Origin: a virus
Virus record (IMG/VR): IMGVR_UViG_3300025118_000014
Span: 1 to 59,283 of that record
Reading direction: 5' to 3' (one strand)
Length of the DNA: 59,283 nucleotides
Below the pieces are notes generated by a model. That model was not told the origin of the DNA. It searched no databases and saw only the letters and a list, made by a program, of their open reading frames with translations. Every line of letters begins with the position of its first letter. Within the stretch, counting starts at the first letter, position 1. This document shows, one piece after another, positions 13,012-22,699 of this stretch. Made by a program: the position numbers and the translations under genes.

Positions 13012-16000
13012 CTAATCCTCGGGGGTTGCGCTTACTAAGTCAGCGCTACTCATGTTGTAAGAGTACCATTTATAAACTGAGCCACTGGTATTAGTGTAAC
13101 CCTGATTATATAAAGAGTTCCAAGTTTCTGGATTTCCATAATGGATACCATCTCCACACCATAAAGAGTTAACGTATTTATGTGTATTAGCGTTATTGTG
13201 CACGTAACCACTAGCATTGTTATAAGTCGCTTTACGCCAAAGTCTGCTAGTCATTACATCCTCCATGAACTTCTTAGGATTGTTACAATGCCAAGCTATC
13301 TCTTCATCAGTTAATAAAGCTACTCCTTGAGGTAATGTTGACGCAGTACACGCTGCAACTTCTCCCATAAAATACTTTGCTGAGAACTGTTGCCCGACAT
13401 AAAAATAAACATCTATCTTGTCATTAAACCCGTAATTGCTATGAGTCCAAGTACCTTGAACTTCAGAAACTGCACCAGTTGCCATTACTCTATTGATAAT
13501 GAACCTGCTATAGTAATCATTCACATTTGAACTTGAAGAACCTGTTAAGCCTCCATCGTATTGGATGTTGATTCCATACCATTCGTCAGTATTAATGTTG
13601 TCAGTGCTTGTGAATTCTAAGTTATTAGATGTTGAGCCAAACTTGAAGTTCAATTTACCATTCTTTCTTGTTAGCATTACGCCACCTGCCGTATTGCCTT
13701 GAGTCCAAATAGCTCTCTCATTAGCTGTATTAGAATCCGTACACCTAAACCATACACTGACAGTCCAAGGTTGAGAATTACTCCAAGCCTCACCAGGGTT
13801 AACAGTTGTGCCGCCTGACTGGTTATACATGTAAAGAGGGTTACTCTGTGAACTACTTGGGTTAGCTCTCAAGTAATCGTTAGAACCATCAAACGACATA
13901 GCCTTAGTAAACGGAGTATCTGAGCCACCGATAGATATATCTGTGTCATCATTACTAACGTCATTCAAGACATCAATCGTAATAGTCCCTGTATCTGACC
14001 CGTAGTTGTTAGCCATAGTCACATTCAATACATGCTGAATGTCAATGCCGTCTGTGATAGTTTCTGCCGTTCCAATGATGGCAGTGCCATTGTCAGCGTA
14101 CCCGCTCGGCACACCTGTCACGTTATACGTGTGGGTGTCTCCCGCAGCTTTGTAAACTATATTTACAGAACTGCCTTCCATTACATTTTGTTGAATGTCT
14201 GTGAAGGTTGGCGCGTAGTTGGTGTCGACATCTGTTACCTGCTCATTCCATACAATAGAAGTAGAGCCGCCCCAGATCCCGTGACTGGGCGCCACAGTCC
14301 CGCTGCTAACAAAGTTCGTGTCTGGATAGTACCAAGTTGTATTAGTCAGGTCGTCGTCGTATGTCTTCGATGAACTAGAGCCAGAACCGCCCTCAACCAA
14401 GTCAATCGCGTTCGCTTCTGCCTCCGTCCTAAACAAAGGATACTCGAAGTTGCCATCAGGCGATTCGATGAAGAACCAAGTGGCCACGTTGGTGCCGCCT
14501 GCTACTGCATCCAAGTTGTACTTGCTTAAAACTGGGATTGTGGAAATGCTGGAAGCGTAAGCGTTAGCGCCAAAGAACATGTGAACAGCGGCCCCGCCAG
14601 TGGAGCTATTCAGAGTCATTATCAGTTCGTCTGCATCTTCGTCCCACATTTCTAGTGTATTGTCAGACAAGTGCCTCCACGATACCAGTATCTGGTTGCC
14701 ATGAGTTGGGTTCCATTGTCCTCCGTAGTTAACAGTATCGTAGTAACTGTTGCTGGAGTTCATGGTCCACCCGTTGGTTGTAGCGTGTTGGAGAATTTCG
14801 GTTGTATGCCATCTAAATCTGTTTTCCAGATCATTTACCGGGTTCGACTCTCCTATTGATGTGCCTGTATAATCTAGCGCATAATACCTATTGTGACCTG
14901 CGGAGGGCAGCGTGAAAGTAAATTTCTCATTAGGCAAAATTGACATATTAGACTTGATGATAGTCTGAGTTTCGATTCCGTCAGACCATTCTCCATTCTC
15001 GGAGTCGTCTAAATCTGCAACAACGGTCCACCGCTCAGTTCGTTCCTGCATGACAGGGAACTTCGCGTTAGGCTGGTTGGCTCCACCCATAAAGATGGTA
15101 ACTTCGTCGCCCACGAGGGCCACATTGCTCCTGCCGACTGTAACCTCTTCGCCGCCCGTTATGTCGAGCAGGTACAGGTAACCGTCGTTACCATACCTCA
15201 GGCACAGTACCGTGTTGTTGGTTATGTCGTACCCTGAAGCAAACCTGCTTGCAACGTCAACGCCTATAGAGGTCTCTCTAACTGTATTAGTCGAACTGCT
15301 GAATTTGAAGTTGGTGGACCATCTCGTGTCGAGCATGACATCGACTTCGTCGTAAGTCGTCTCTGCGCCGCTCCAGACACCCAGTATGTAAGTGCCGTTG
15401 TCGCTGTGAGTCCAGATGTACTCGTGGCCCTTTTCTAAGAAGTCACCGTTGTAGAACGGCTGGCTGCCCTTGTATGTGGCCGTAACAGTCGGATCCGTTA
15501 CTGCATCCTCAGCATCTACTCCATAAGCGATGTACCAGTTGTCCGCCTGCGCTGGCAGCGATGAGCCACCTCCGCCGCTAGTGTTGACTCCAACTTCTGA
15601 CTCCAAGAATGTCTTGTAGTTCATGAGCGACATCTCGAAGGCCGCATTCATCGTGTCATTCATGGAATTGACATCACTCCCCGCAACGACGCCATTGACG
15701 TACACGTTGGGGTAAGTCAAGTCGCTTAATTGGACTTTCTTGCTTCCCTTCTGGATCACGTCAACGAATGTTCCCCTGTTTATGGATTGCAGCTCGTTAA
15801 TGCCGTATACGTTGACTGTATCACCACCCACCCCGTCGCACAGGGCAACGGTCATCTTGATGGTGTCCACGACCACGTCCAACGTCTTGACGCTCGTTGA
15901 GTGATTGCTGAATGGTAGCTCAAAGTGACTGCCTGCACCAGTGTGCAAGACATTCTTCTCGGCTGTATCAATGTATCGACAGTCTCCGATTGTTACTCTG

Positions 16001-17544
16001 ACCTTGCTCAGGTCGCAATTTGTTTCCAAGGCATAGTCTTGACCCACAAACCCAACGTCGTCAATGTTGATTAACGAGATGGACCTGTCGTTGATGTTGG
16101 AGACATCGCTTGAGATCCGCAGGCCCACTCTGGACGTGTTGGCACCCAGACCCGAATTATACACCTGCGTATCCAGTATGTCTACCAGGTATGTGGCGCC
16201 AGGGTTTATGGTTCCGCCAGCAATGCTGATGGACGCGTGCGCGTCTCCATTGCTTCCGATGCCGTTGAGCGCGGACCGATTGTTGTCGTTTAGGTCCATG
16301 TCTCGGAAGCGTGTATTGGATACGTGCCAGCCCATGACGCCAGCGTTCCAGTTCCCCTCGATCACATTCAGGGAGATCACGTTGTTAATGCCGCCAATCA
16401 CTAGCATGCCATTGTTGGCGTTGAACTTAGATGAGTTGTTGTACACGGTGAAGTTCTCACAGCCACCTGTGGCGTTGTAGGGTCCACTTGCCAGATAGAT
16501 GCCTGACTCGATGTTATTGTAGCACTGGTTTCGAGCGATATACCCGTAACCTCCTGCGCCGCAATCCTGGATCCGCATTCCGCGAAGGTTGTTGTGCACA
16601 TCGCAGTCTGTGACCTTCACGACTGTCGTAGAGCGGATTCTCATCGCGCCCCCGTTAGATGTCTCTGTTCCTGCCCAGAATGCCTGCAGGTCCACCTGCG
16701 CGGAATCATATCCGAGCGTTCCACCGTCCTCAGCCAGGATGGTGCTTAGCCCCAGTCCAGACCATCCGTTCTGGAAGAATTCACAGTTTGTGATTTCAAC
16801 CTTGGCAGCGGATCGGATATACAGAGCGTATGAACCAGCGTTGACCCACTTGATGTTGTCGAAAGAGTATTCCTTCGTACACGAGGAGGATGACTGGTAT
16901 GCCAGCATTCCGTTTGTGTTGACATATGTTGGGTAACAGATGATCGTGTTCTTAGCGCCGAAGAAGTGCAGTGACCTGTCGGATGGAAGAACAAGGTGAG
17001 TGCTAAGGCGGAAGTCGCCCTTGACAAGGATCCGGTCTCCATCTTCAGCCACATCGATAGCATCCTGGATGCTTGAAAATGGGTTAAGTGCAGAGCCGAT
17101 TGGCGTTGCGCTTGTGGAGCTTTCAACAACGTGCAGGTCGTACTCGTTGAATCCAGAACCTTCTACATCTTCAGCGATGGAGCGGTTGAATTCAGTAGCC
17201 AGATATGCGACCACTTCAGCGATTGCTGTCGCGGCGTCTGTAGCCGTCGTTACTCGTGTCCCGTCTTCCTTGAAGAAGAACCAGATCGCCTTCCTCTTGA
17301 TAAGGATGCGGTCAGTGCCGTCAGCGCGCTGCTGATCGCTTCGTCGGATGATGATTCTTGGAGCGTCCACTGTTGAGCCATACTCGGATTCGTAGGCGTA
17401 ACAGATTGCCGGAGCCTTGGGGTTGATCCCGTGGTTCTCGGATGTGAAAATAACTTCATTCGACTCGGTCTTGGCAAAGATCTTGATGTTTCGATGATCG
17501 TCTCCATATGCCAAGTTCGTCGTTGCTATGTTTGGGAATGCCAT
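13012..17544 (-). CDS. Tailspike/tail fibre with parallel beta-helix and lectin-like C-terminus
   Basis: 1510 residues, start fixed by TGGAGATAGTT. Residues 1-130 are probably the virion attachment domain. About 135-600 shows the repeated short-strand pattern of a right-handed beta-helix (FSSIQDAIDVAEDGDRILVKG; repeated N-rich turns such as VHNNLRGMRIQDCGAGGYGYIARNQCYNNIESGIYL), as in tailspikes that bind or cut polysaccharide. Beta-sandwich repeats follow. Residues about 1180-1400 (FDGSNDYLRANPSS...WTVSVWFRC...LNFKFGSTSNN) look like a LamG/concanavalin carbohydrate-binding domain. The last 1.3 kb of the gene is visibly more A/T-rich than the rest, which suggests a swapped-in receptor module. 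It likely determines host surface recognition. Confidence 0.85.
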   Translation of the reverse strand: MAFPNIATTNLAYGDDHRNIKIFAKTESNEVIFTSENHGINPKAPAICYAYESEYGSTVDAPRIIIRRSDQQRADGTDRILIKRKAIWFFFKEDGTRVTTATDAATAIAEVVAYLATEFNRSIAEDVEGSGFNEYDLHVVESSTSATPIGSALNPFSSIQDAIDVAEDGDRILVKGDFRLSTHLVLPSDRSLHFFGAKNTIICYPTYVNTNGMLAYQSSSSCTKEYSFDNIKWVNAGSYALYIRSAAKVEITNCEFFQNGWSGLGLSTILAEDGGTLGYDSAQVDLQAFWAGTETSNGGAMRIRSTTVVKVTDCDVHNNLRGMRIQDCGAGGYGYIARNQCYNNIESGIYLASGPYNATGGCENFTVYNNSSKFNANNGMLVIGGINNVISLNVIEGNWNAGVMGWHVSNTRFRDMDLNDNNRSALNGIGSNGDAHASISIAGGTINPGATYLVDILDTQVYNSGLGANTSRVGLRISSDVSNINDRSISLINIDDVGFVGQDYALETNCDLSKVRVTIGDCRYIDTAEKNVLHTGAGSHFELPFSNHSTSVKTLDVVVDTIKMTVALCDGVGGDTVNVYGINELQSINRGTFVDVIQKGSKKVQLSDLTYPNVYVNGVVAGSDVNSMNDTMNAAFEMSLMNYKTFLESEVGVNTSGGGGSSLPAQADNWYIAYGVDAEDAVTDPTVTATYKGSQPFYNGDFLEKGHEYIWTHSDNGTYILGVWSGAETTYDEVDVMLDTRWSTNFKFSSSTNTVRETSIGVDVASRFASGYDITNNTVLCLRYGNDGYLYLLDITGGEEVTVGRSNVALVGDEVTIFMGGANQPNAKFPVMQERTERWTVVADLDDSENGEWSDGIETQTIIKSNMSILPNEKFTFTLPSAGHNRYYALDYTGTSIGESNPVNDLENRFRWHTTEILQHATTNGWTMNSSNSYYDTVNYGGQWNPTHGNQILVSWRHLSDNTLEMWDEDADELIMTLNSSTGGAAVHMFFGANAYASSISTIPVLSKYNLDAVAGGTNVATWFFIESPDGNFEYPLFRTEAEANAIDLVEGGSGSSSSKTYDDDLTNTTWYYPDTNFVSSGTVAPSHGIWGGSTSIVWNEQVTDVDTNYAPTFTDIQQNVMEGSSVNIVYKAAGDTHTYNVTGVPSGYADNGTAIIGTAETITDGIDIQHVLNVTMANNYGSDTGTITIDVLNDVSNDDTDISIGGSDTPFTKAMSFDGSNDYLRANPSSSQSNPLYMYNQSGGTTVNPGEAWSNSQPWTVSVWFRCTDSNTANERAIWTQGNTAGGVMLTRKNGKLNFKFGSTSNNLEFTSTDNINTDEWYGINIQYDGGLTGSSSSNVNDYYSRFIINRVMATGAVSEVQGTWTHSNYGFNDKIDVYFYVGQQFSAKYFMGEVAACTASTLPQGVALLTDEEIAWHCNNPKKFMEDVMTSRLWRKATYNNASGYVHNNANTHKYVNSLWCGDGIHYGNPETWNSLYNQGYTNTSGSVYKWYSYNMSSADLVSATPED

Positions 17545-17546
17545 AA

Positions 17547-18185
17547 CTATCTCCAGATATAAAGGGTGTGACCGCGAGGCTTGATGATGCCCCCGGTGTT
17601 CTTAAGGACAATTTTAGGGGTAATGACGGTGGGGTTACCCGTTCCGTCGTCATGGAATGTGCTGGATACGAACACTGGGATCGTAGCGATTCCGACGTAG
17701 TCGATTCCGGCACCGTCAGACATAGACAGGAACTGCTCTTCGATGACGATGCTGCGGCCAGAGCCGGTAACAGCGTCAAGCTGGAGCATGGCGGACGATT
17801 CGTCAGAGTCGGGCTCGATGTCAATCTGGAAGCGGAACAACAACATGTCAGACTTCTCGAAGCCGTTGAGCGTGAATAGCCCGGTATTGAGGTCATATGG
17901 GTTGGTCATGCCTTCAGGGATGTATGTGGAGTTCTGCGAACCAACTCGACTCATCTTGAATGAGGTAGGGACGCCCTCTTCAACATCTTCGACGATGTCG
18001 GCATTTCCTACGTGCGTATTTCCATCAGCGTAGTATGTTGAGTTTCCGTAAGTAAAGCCGTTGGCATCGTGCGCTACGGTGTCGCCAGCCACGGACAAAA
18101 ACTCCATAACCTTGTTGGACAACTGTCTGTTATTGAGAGCAGCATACATCTGCTGTTTTTCTAATTGGGAAAATTCATAAGCCAT
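17547..18185 (-). CDS. Tail/receptor-binding structural protein, 212 aa
   Basis: Start fixed by CAGGAGGCCATACA. The N-terminal helix (LEKQQMYAALNNRQLSNKVMEFL) is clearly shared with the 323-residue protein encoded just upstream (MKQRIAAALNNKQLSEMLARQ), and both end in a similar strand with an IKP/IRP motif, so they are paralogues. The rest is beta-rich, with long strands (MLLFRFQIDIEPDSDESSAMLQLDAVTG). Position between fibres and tailspike makes a minor tail or fibre-associated protein likely. The enzyme or receptor is unknown. A late-type box precedes it, and the tailspike gene follows two bases after its stop. Confidence 0.65.
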   Translation of the reverse strand: MAYEFSQLEKQQMYAALNNRQLSNKVMEFLSVAGDTVAHDANGFTYGNSTYYADGNTHVGNADIVEDVEEGVPTSFKMSRVGSQNSTYIPEGMTNPYDLNTGLFTLNGFEKSDMLLFRFQIDIEPDSDESSAMLQLDAVTGSGRSIVIEEQFLSMSDGAGIDYVGIATIPVFVSSTFHDDGTGNPTVITPKIVLKNTGGIIKPRGHTLYIWR

Positions 18186-18230
18186 TGTATGGCCTCCTGT
18201 AGGGTTATAGGGGTAGATATATCTAACCCC

Positions 18231-18239
18231 GTTATACCC
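18231..18239 (-). promoter_or_regulatory. Late-type box GGGTATAAC
   Basis: 46 bases before the 212-residue tail gene. No -35 element. Confidence 0.5.
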
Positions 18240-18251
18240 TTCAGGCGAGCG

Positions 18252-19223
18252 TTACCTTATAATGGTTGTGAGCAGAGACTTGGGCCTTATAATGACTGGG
18301 TTATCTGCCTTGATCGACGGAAGCGCAATAGCATGAACATCTTCTTCTGACGCAAAATATGCTGAGATCATCGGTCTATTCAGGTACACCTTGCCCACTG
18401 TACCGGCCCCGTAAAAAAGCGGAGTCGTAGTAAGTGGGAACTCAAAAGTAACATCCAACGTCTCAGGATTCCTTGTCGCGAACGTGAGCCCAGTCTCTAT
18501 TGTTGTATTGGCTATCTGCGGTATAACTTCGAAGTCGAACCTGCACATTAGGAGATCTCCCGTCCTGCATTTAGAAAAGTCCAAAGTGCCTATTGATCCA
18601 TCTTCCCAGTCATTGAATGAGAAGTCGTACAGCCCAGAAACGCCGTATGGCAAGTGTTGGCCCCCGAATACTCCAAGGCCGACATGTGGTAGGGGAGTTG
18701 GGGTTGTCCAGTAAGGTATGTCTGAAGACAGGTGGACCTCATAGTCGAGTTCCAGTTTCATCCAAGCGCCCGCGTCAACCATGTCCTGAGTGTACTCTAT
18801 GCCGCCTGCTCCTTCCCAAGCATACGAGGCATTCGAGACCCTAGAACCTGATGAGTGCTCTACAGCATCACTACCCAATGCGCCCCTGCTTACTCCTGTG
18901 AGTTGATTTCCGACCACGCCGCCGTACTCAACAATCTCAACTCCGCCAATTATCGCTCTGCCTCCTGATGGATTAAACCCCGCCGAAGAATCTAACGTCA
19001 CAGCGTCAACCGATGCGTTGATTGGCATGAATAGATCTGTAGAAACAGTCGTCTTTCCCTTGAATCCTGCTGTGAATTCATATCCGCCGTTGAGTCCAGT
19101 ATTTTCTGGGGCAGAATCCTCCCACTGCCTCGCAAGCATTTCTGATAACTGCTTGTTATTCAGTGCCGCAGCGATGCGCTGCTTCATGTTCTGGGTAAAT
19201 ACAAAGTTCTTCTTGCTGGGCAT
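18252..19223 (-). CDS. Tail/receptor-binding structural protein, 323 aa
   Basis: Start fixed by AGGAGCCAGG. The N-terminal segment NMKQRIAAALNNKQLSEMLARQW matches that of the 212-residue paralogue. The centre has a small all-beta insert (VDAVTLDSSAGFNPSGGRAIIGGVEIVEYGGVVGNQLTGVSRGALGSDAVEHSSGSRV) of a type common in phage and bacterial surface proteins. The C-terminal half is beta-rich (DLLMCRFDFEVIPQIANTTIETGLTFATRN). It is probably another minor tail or fibre protein. It is closely followed by the 212-residue gene. Confidence 0.65.
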   Translation of the reverse strand: MPSKKNFVFTQNMKQRIAAALNNKQLSEMLARQWEDSAPENTGLNGGYEFTAGFKGKTTVSTDLFMPINASVDAVTLDSSAGFNPSGGRAIIGGVEIVEYGGVVGNQLTGVSRGALGSDAVEHSSGSRVSNASYAWEGAGGIEYTQDMVDAGAWMKLELDYEVHLSSDIPYWTTPTPLPHVGLGVFGGQHLPYGVSGLYDFSFNDWEDGSIGTLDFSKCRTGDLLMCRFDFEVIPQIANTTIETGLTFATRNPETLDVTFEFPLTTTPLFYGAGTVGKVYLNRPMISAYFASEEDVHAIALPSIKADNPVIIRPKSLLTTIIR

Positions 19224-19248
19224 CCTGGCTCCTGATGGGGTGGGATAG

Positions 19249-19278
19249 AACCTCCCCCCTCCGTGGAGAGGGGAGGCC
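19249..19278 (-). terminator. Hairpin after the 450-aa tail gene
   Basis: CCTCCCC.../...GGGGAGG stem of about nine pairs (19251-19261 with 19268-19276) in the gap between two tail genes. The U-tract is short, so it may attenuate rather than end transcription. Confidence 0.4.
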
Positions 19279-19327
19279 GGTCAACGTCACTACAGGGGGG
19301 TGTTGTCTTGACCTATGTTAATAAAGT

Positions 19328-20680
19328 TTAGAAAAAAAGCCTGATTTCAATCTCCTGACCATCCTTTCCTGATGGAGGGCTAACGGTTACAGAATCCTGG
19401 CTTATGGTTACAGAGTAATCGTATGAGACTCTGCCTGACTCAAGGACTTGGGCAAACTGACAGGTCTCTCCTGGGAACTCTATTGAATCCTCGCCGGAAA
19501 CTGTGTGCTCAGTGGATGAAATGTCAAAGACGTTCTCTGCGTCCATGAAAAATTGGTCCACCAGATCATCATCGTCTTCATGTGAATCAGTCATAACGCT
19601 AGACCTTGACCAAGCGTATGCTTGTGAGCCACTGGTGGAATACACCAAAAACCCATCACCACAGTCTGCCGCCAGCATAGAGTAAGTGCCAAATGCAGAG
19701 TCGTGATGATCCCAAGCACCTTCAGTCTTAACGTAAACGTCAAAGCCTCCAGTGCACTGGATGAATACTCCTAGTGAGTCTGGAGAGTGGCCATCGCCAT
19801 CGTAATCAGAAGCTGGTTCGCTGTCTACTGTTGGTACTAGCGAGAAACTGTATTCTGGTGCGACATCTCCAATTTGCACAGAATAATAAGCCAAGTCAAA
19901 ACCCGACCCATCACTCTCAACAGTGTGCAGTACGTTGTCGTTTTCGTCTAAGATGTACACCGTCATGGGTGTTACGCCTGCGTTTCCTGAATACATTTGG
20001 ATTCCGTACTCTCCGACAGGGAAAGACATGTCATACTCAAAGGTGTAGCCCGGAACATCGTATGGCCCGCCACCGTCAGTTGCCGTCATAATCCCGACCG
20101 CTGGCCCTTTCGGGGTTCCGTTCCCGTCGGTGTTATGCGCGTTTCCGTCACCCGTATGAATCAAAGTTCCAGCGTCCCTGCCCAGTCGAGCAGACTCGAT
20201 GTAGTAATTATCACCATAAGCAAGAGGCTCAGGCCCGAACGTGGCGAAGAAGGAGTCATCAGACATGTCTAGCATTACAACGGAAGTTGTATACAAAGCG
20301 CCGCCGAAAGTAATCCGGATTTTTGCCGCTGATCCAGCACTAGGGCTAGAGTTATCTTCCTCGCCTCCAGCAGGGTCACTAACGGCTGACCCTAGCGTGA
20401 AACTTCCGTTCAGGCTGACTCCGTTCGCTTGCGCTAAAACTTCACCAGTATCAGTTCTGGTCATCGTAAAGGAAGATTCTTCAATCCAGCTCCCCTCACC
20501 AAAGGTCCAAGTGTAGTCCGCATTGTCGTCAAGATTAAATACATCGGTTCCAGAGTTGCCGCCCTCAAGGGTATGGGCTGCGACCTGTGTTCCGTCACTG
20601 TCAAAAATACGAACCCATTGACCTTGCCAGCCATCCCCGTAGGTGTCGTTTTCTTGAATAGAAATTTCAATTTGTGGCAT
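19328..20680 (-). CDS. Beta-rich tail protein with DTYGDGW repeats, 450 aa
   Basis: Start fixed by AGGAGGCTTAA. It begins MPQIEISIQENDTYGDGWQGQWVRIFDSDGTQV. The D-YGDGW-G motif belongs to a small beta-sandwich found in secreted and viral proteins of aquatic microbes, and it is followed by related repeats (residues about 125-250 with FGGALYTTSVVMLDMSDDSFF; 250-330). The middle and C-terminus remain acidic and all-beta. It has no signal peptide, and it lies between the coiled-coil fibre and two minor tail proteins, so it is probably a fibre tip or decoration that contacts the host surface. The sequence of the motif is seen directly; the role is inferred. Confidence 0.65.
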   Translation of the reverse strand: MPQIEISIQENDTYGDGWQGQWVRIFDSDGTQVAAHTLEGGNSGTDVFNLDDNADYTWTFGEGSWIEESSFTMTRTDTGEVLAQANGVSLNGSFTLGSAVSDPAGGEEDNSSPSAGSAAKIRITFGGALYTTSVVMLDMSDDSFFATFGPEPLAYGDNYYIESARLGRDAGTLIHTGDGNAHNTDGNGTPKGPAVGIMTATDGGGPYDVPGYTFEYDMSFPVGEYGIQMYSGNAGVTPMTVYILDENDNVLHTVESDGSGFDLAYYSVQIGDVAPEYSFSLVPTVDSEPASDYDGDGHSPDSLGVFIQCTGGFDVYVKTEGAWDHHDSAFGTYSMLAADCGDGFLVYSTSGSQAYAWSRSSVMTDSHEDDDDLVDQFFMDAENVFDISSTEHTVSGEDSIEFPGETCQFAQVLESGRVSYDYSVTISQDSVTVSPPSGKDGQEIEIRLFF

Positions 20681-20701
20681 TTAAGCCTCCTCTATAGGGA
20701 A

Positions 20702-20723
20702 GGGAGGGGCGTGGGCCCCTCCC
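20702..20723 (-). terminator. GC-rich hairpin after the coiled-coil fibre
   Basis: GGGAGGGG/CCCCTCCC stem (20702-20709 with 20716-20723) in the gap before the next gene. It has no U-run, so it may be a pausing or RNA-stabilising hairpin. Confidence 0.4.
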
Positions 20724-20732
20724 TGGTTTGGA

Positions 20733-22655
20733 TTAGCAGATAGACCAGCTTCCGTCACCATTGGAGATCAATGACAACATGGCGTAATCGAATGAGATTG
20801 AGAATCCAGCAGAGCCGTCGATGACTCCGCCAGCAACGGATACCGGGCTTGCTGTGAAGCCTGTTCCTAGAGCCTTGATCTCGACCTTTCTTCCGGCTAC
20901 TGCGCCAGCAGGAAGATTTACAGTGGAGCCAGTGCCCGCTGCAACATGGTAGCTGTTGGCTCCCATTGACATTGATTCGCCCGCCCCTACCGACTCGTAG
21001 GAGAAGACTACAGGCACAGTGGCAAAACTGCCGCCAGCCATAGCATCAAGATTAGCAGAATAAGCCTGTGTATCGACTCCGATGACATGCGAGTCCTTCC
21101 AGCCATCAAGGTCTGCGATGATTGCAGCTTCAATAGCCTCTGCTCTTGCGGTTTCGGCTGCAACAGCGTCAGAAGAAGCCTCACCAAGCGCCTCAATGTC
21201 TGACTGAATCGAAGCGACGTCAGCGTTGTGTGTTACCAGCAGGTTGTTCACTGCCGTTGTCACAACTCCGTCAGCGCTTTCAAACGCTTCAATGACTTCC
21301 GTAATTGAATCCACGAACTCTGGGTCAATGTTGCTAAGTACGTCGTCGACCCGAGCGTCGATAGCGGCCTCTGCGGCCTGTGCTCTAGCAGCCTCTGCGG
21401 CCAGCGCGGCGTCGTTATTTGCAACGTAGGCAGCAAGTGCGGCATCTGTTGCTGCATCAGCCTCTGATCTTGTGGTTGCTTCAGCAGCCAAGTCGTCAGC
21501 AACGTCGGTTATCGCGCCAGCCAGGACATCGTCCGCTTCGGTGCGCAGTGCCGCTTCGTTTTCGTCCGCAGCCTGTCTAGCTGCAGCCTCGTCAGAAACA
21601 GAGGTAGCCAGAGTGCCTTCGGCATCGGTTGCCCTGTTTGTTTCGGCTAAAATTGTGGATGCGTTTGCTGCTTCCGCAAGCTGCGCGCGTGTAGCTTCTG
21701 CGGCGATAGCGTCAGCATTGACACCGTCTGCAGCCTCATAAGCAGCCTCCATGTCGCCCATGTCGCTCGCCAATGATGCGTCTGCCGCTACTCTGGCTGC
21801 AGATTCCGCAGCGATTGCGTCTCCAAGGTCGGAGTCGGCGGACTCAAGGGATGTAACGGCGGATCCAAGATCCGCCACAACGCCATCTATGGCCAACTGA
21901 AGTGCATCGTCAGCATCTTCTGATTCCTGCGATAATTCCGCTAATTGCGTAGCTAATGCAGCGTCTCCTGCCTGACTGGCAGCGTCTAGTTCCGCGATCA
22001 GGCTGAAGTAGTCTGCCTGAATTGCGTCATCGGCTGCACTGAGTGCCGCTACTGCAGCGTTAAGCTCTGAAGTGTGAGTGCCCATGACGGTCGTAATGGC
22101 TTCCGAGAGGTCATCGTCAGCGTCCTGGAAGGCAGCGACGACTTCCGTCAGTGAGTCAAGCGCGCTGGGGTCGACATTGGAAATGATGTCGTTGATCATC
22201 GCCTCCAGTTCGTCGTCCTTTGCTGTGCGCGCTGATGCTTCTGCCTCAACTGATGCAGATCGTGCTGCTGACTCGGCTGCGATTGCGGCGGAAAGAACAT
22301 CGTCTGCAGCGTCTCTAGCTGCTGCCTCTGCAGCATCACCTTCAGCCATAGACTCAAGGATCGCTGCTTCTGCCGCAAGCGCCCTAGCCTCTTCGGCTGC
22401 AACTAGACCAAGTGCGGCTACGTTGAGCGCGTCTACATATAGCTTGTTTGTTAAGTGTCCATCACTAGATGGAGCTGCGCTTGAGGAGGCAATAAAGTCT
22501 CCCAGCGCCAATTCTGCTGTTACCTGAAGTCTGTGAAGCTCCATTAATCCTTCAAGGGATTGGTGGTGCTGTCCTACTGAATCTTCAGAAATTCTACCAT
22601 CAGCAAACTGGCCTGAAATTGCCAGTGCTGCGTCGTGTCCTAAATTAAATGACAT
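20733..22655 (-). CDS. Long alanine-rich coiled-coil tail fibre, 640 aa
   Basis: Start GAGGTACAG-ATG. Residues 1-80 are an attachment domain (DGHLTNKLYVDAL is a common fibre motif). Residues 85-530 are almost pure Ala/Glu/Asp/Ser heptads (EAARAQAAEAAIDARVDDV), a trimeric rod. Within the rod a block repeats: SNVDPSALDSLTEVVAAFQDADD (about 159-181) and SNIDPEFVDSITEVIEAFESADG (about 441-463), showing internal duplication. Residues about 540-640 form a beta domain (GTGSTVNLPAGAVAGRKVEIKALGTGFTASPVSVAGGVIDG) like the tips of phage and cyanophage fibres. It presumably holds a receptor-binding or adaptor tip at the end of a rod. Confidence 0.8.
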   Translation of the reverse strand: MSFNLGHDAALAISGQFADGRISEDSVGQHHQSLEGLMELHRLQVTAELALGDFIASSSAAPSSDGHLTNKLYVDALNVAALGLVAAEEARALAAEAAILESMAEGDAAEAAARDAADDVLSAAIAAESAARSASVEAEASARTAKDDELEAMINDIISNVDPSALDSLTEVVAAFQDADDDLSEAITTVMGTHTSELNAAVAALSAADDAIQADYFSLIAELDAASQAGDAALATQLAELSQESEDADDALQLAIDGVVADLGSAVTSLESADSDLGDAIAAESAARVAADASLASDMGDMEAAYEAADGVNADAIAAEATRAQLAEAANASTILAETNRATDAEGTLATSVSDEAAARQAADENEAALRTEADDVLAGAITDVADDLAAEATTRSEADAATDAALAAYVANNDAALAAEAARAQAAEAAIDARVDDVLSNIDPEFVDSITEVIEAFESADGVVTTAVNNLLVTHNADVASIQSDIEALGEASSDAVAAETARAEAIEAAIIADLDGWKDSHVIGVDTQAYSANLDAMAGGSFATVPVVFSYESVGAGESMSMGANSYHVAAGTGSTVNLPAGAVAGRKVEIKALGTGFTASPVSVAGGVIDGSAGFSISFDYAMLSLISNGDGSWSIC

Positions 22656-22699
22656 CTGTACCTCTTATATTATGTGGGTTGGGGGTGGGTGGTTCATTC

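Noticed and set aside
22078-22527. Rightward Ser/Ala-rich open frame opposite the coiled-coil fibre
   Set aside because: Shadow of the alanine-rich reading frame; no ribosome site.
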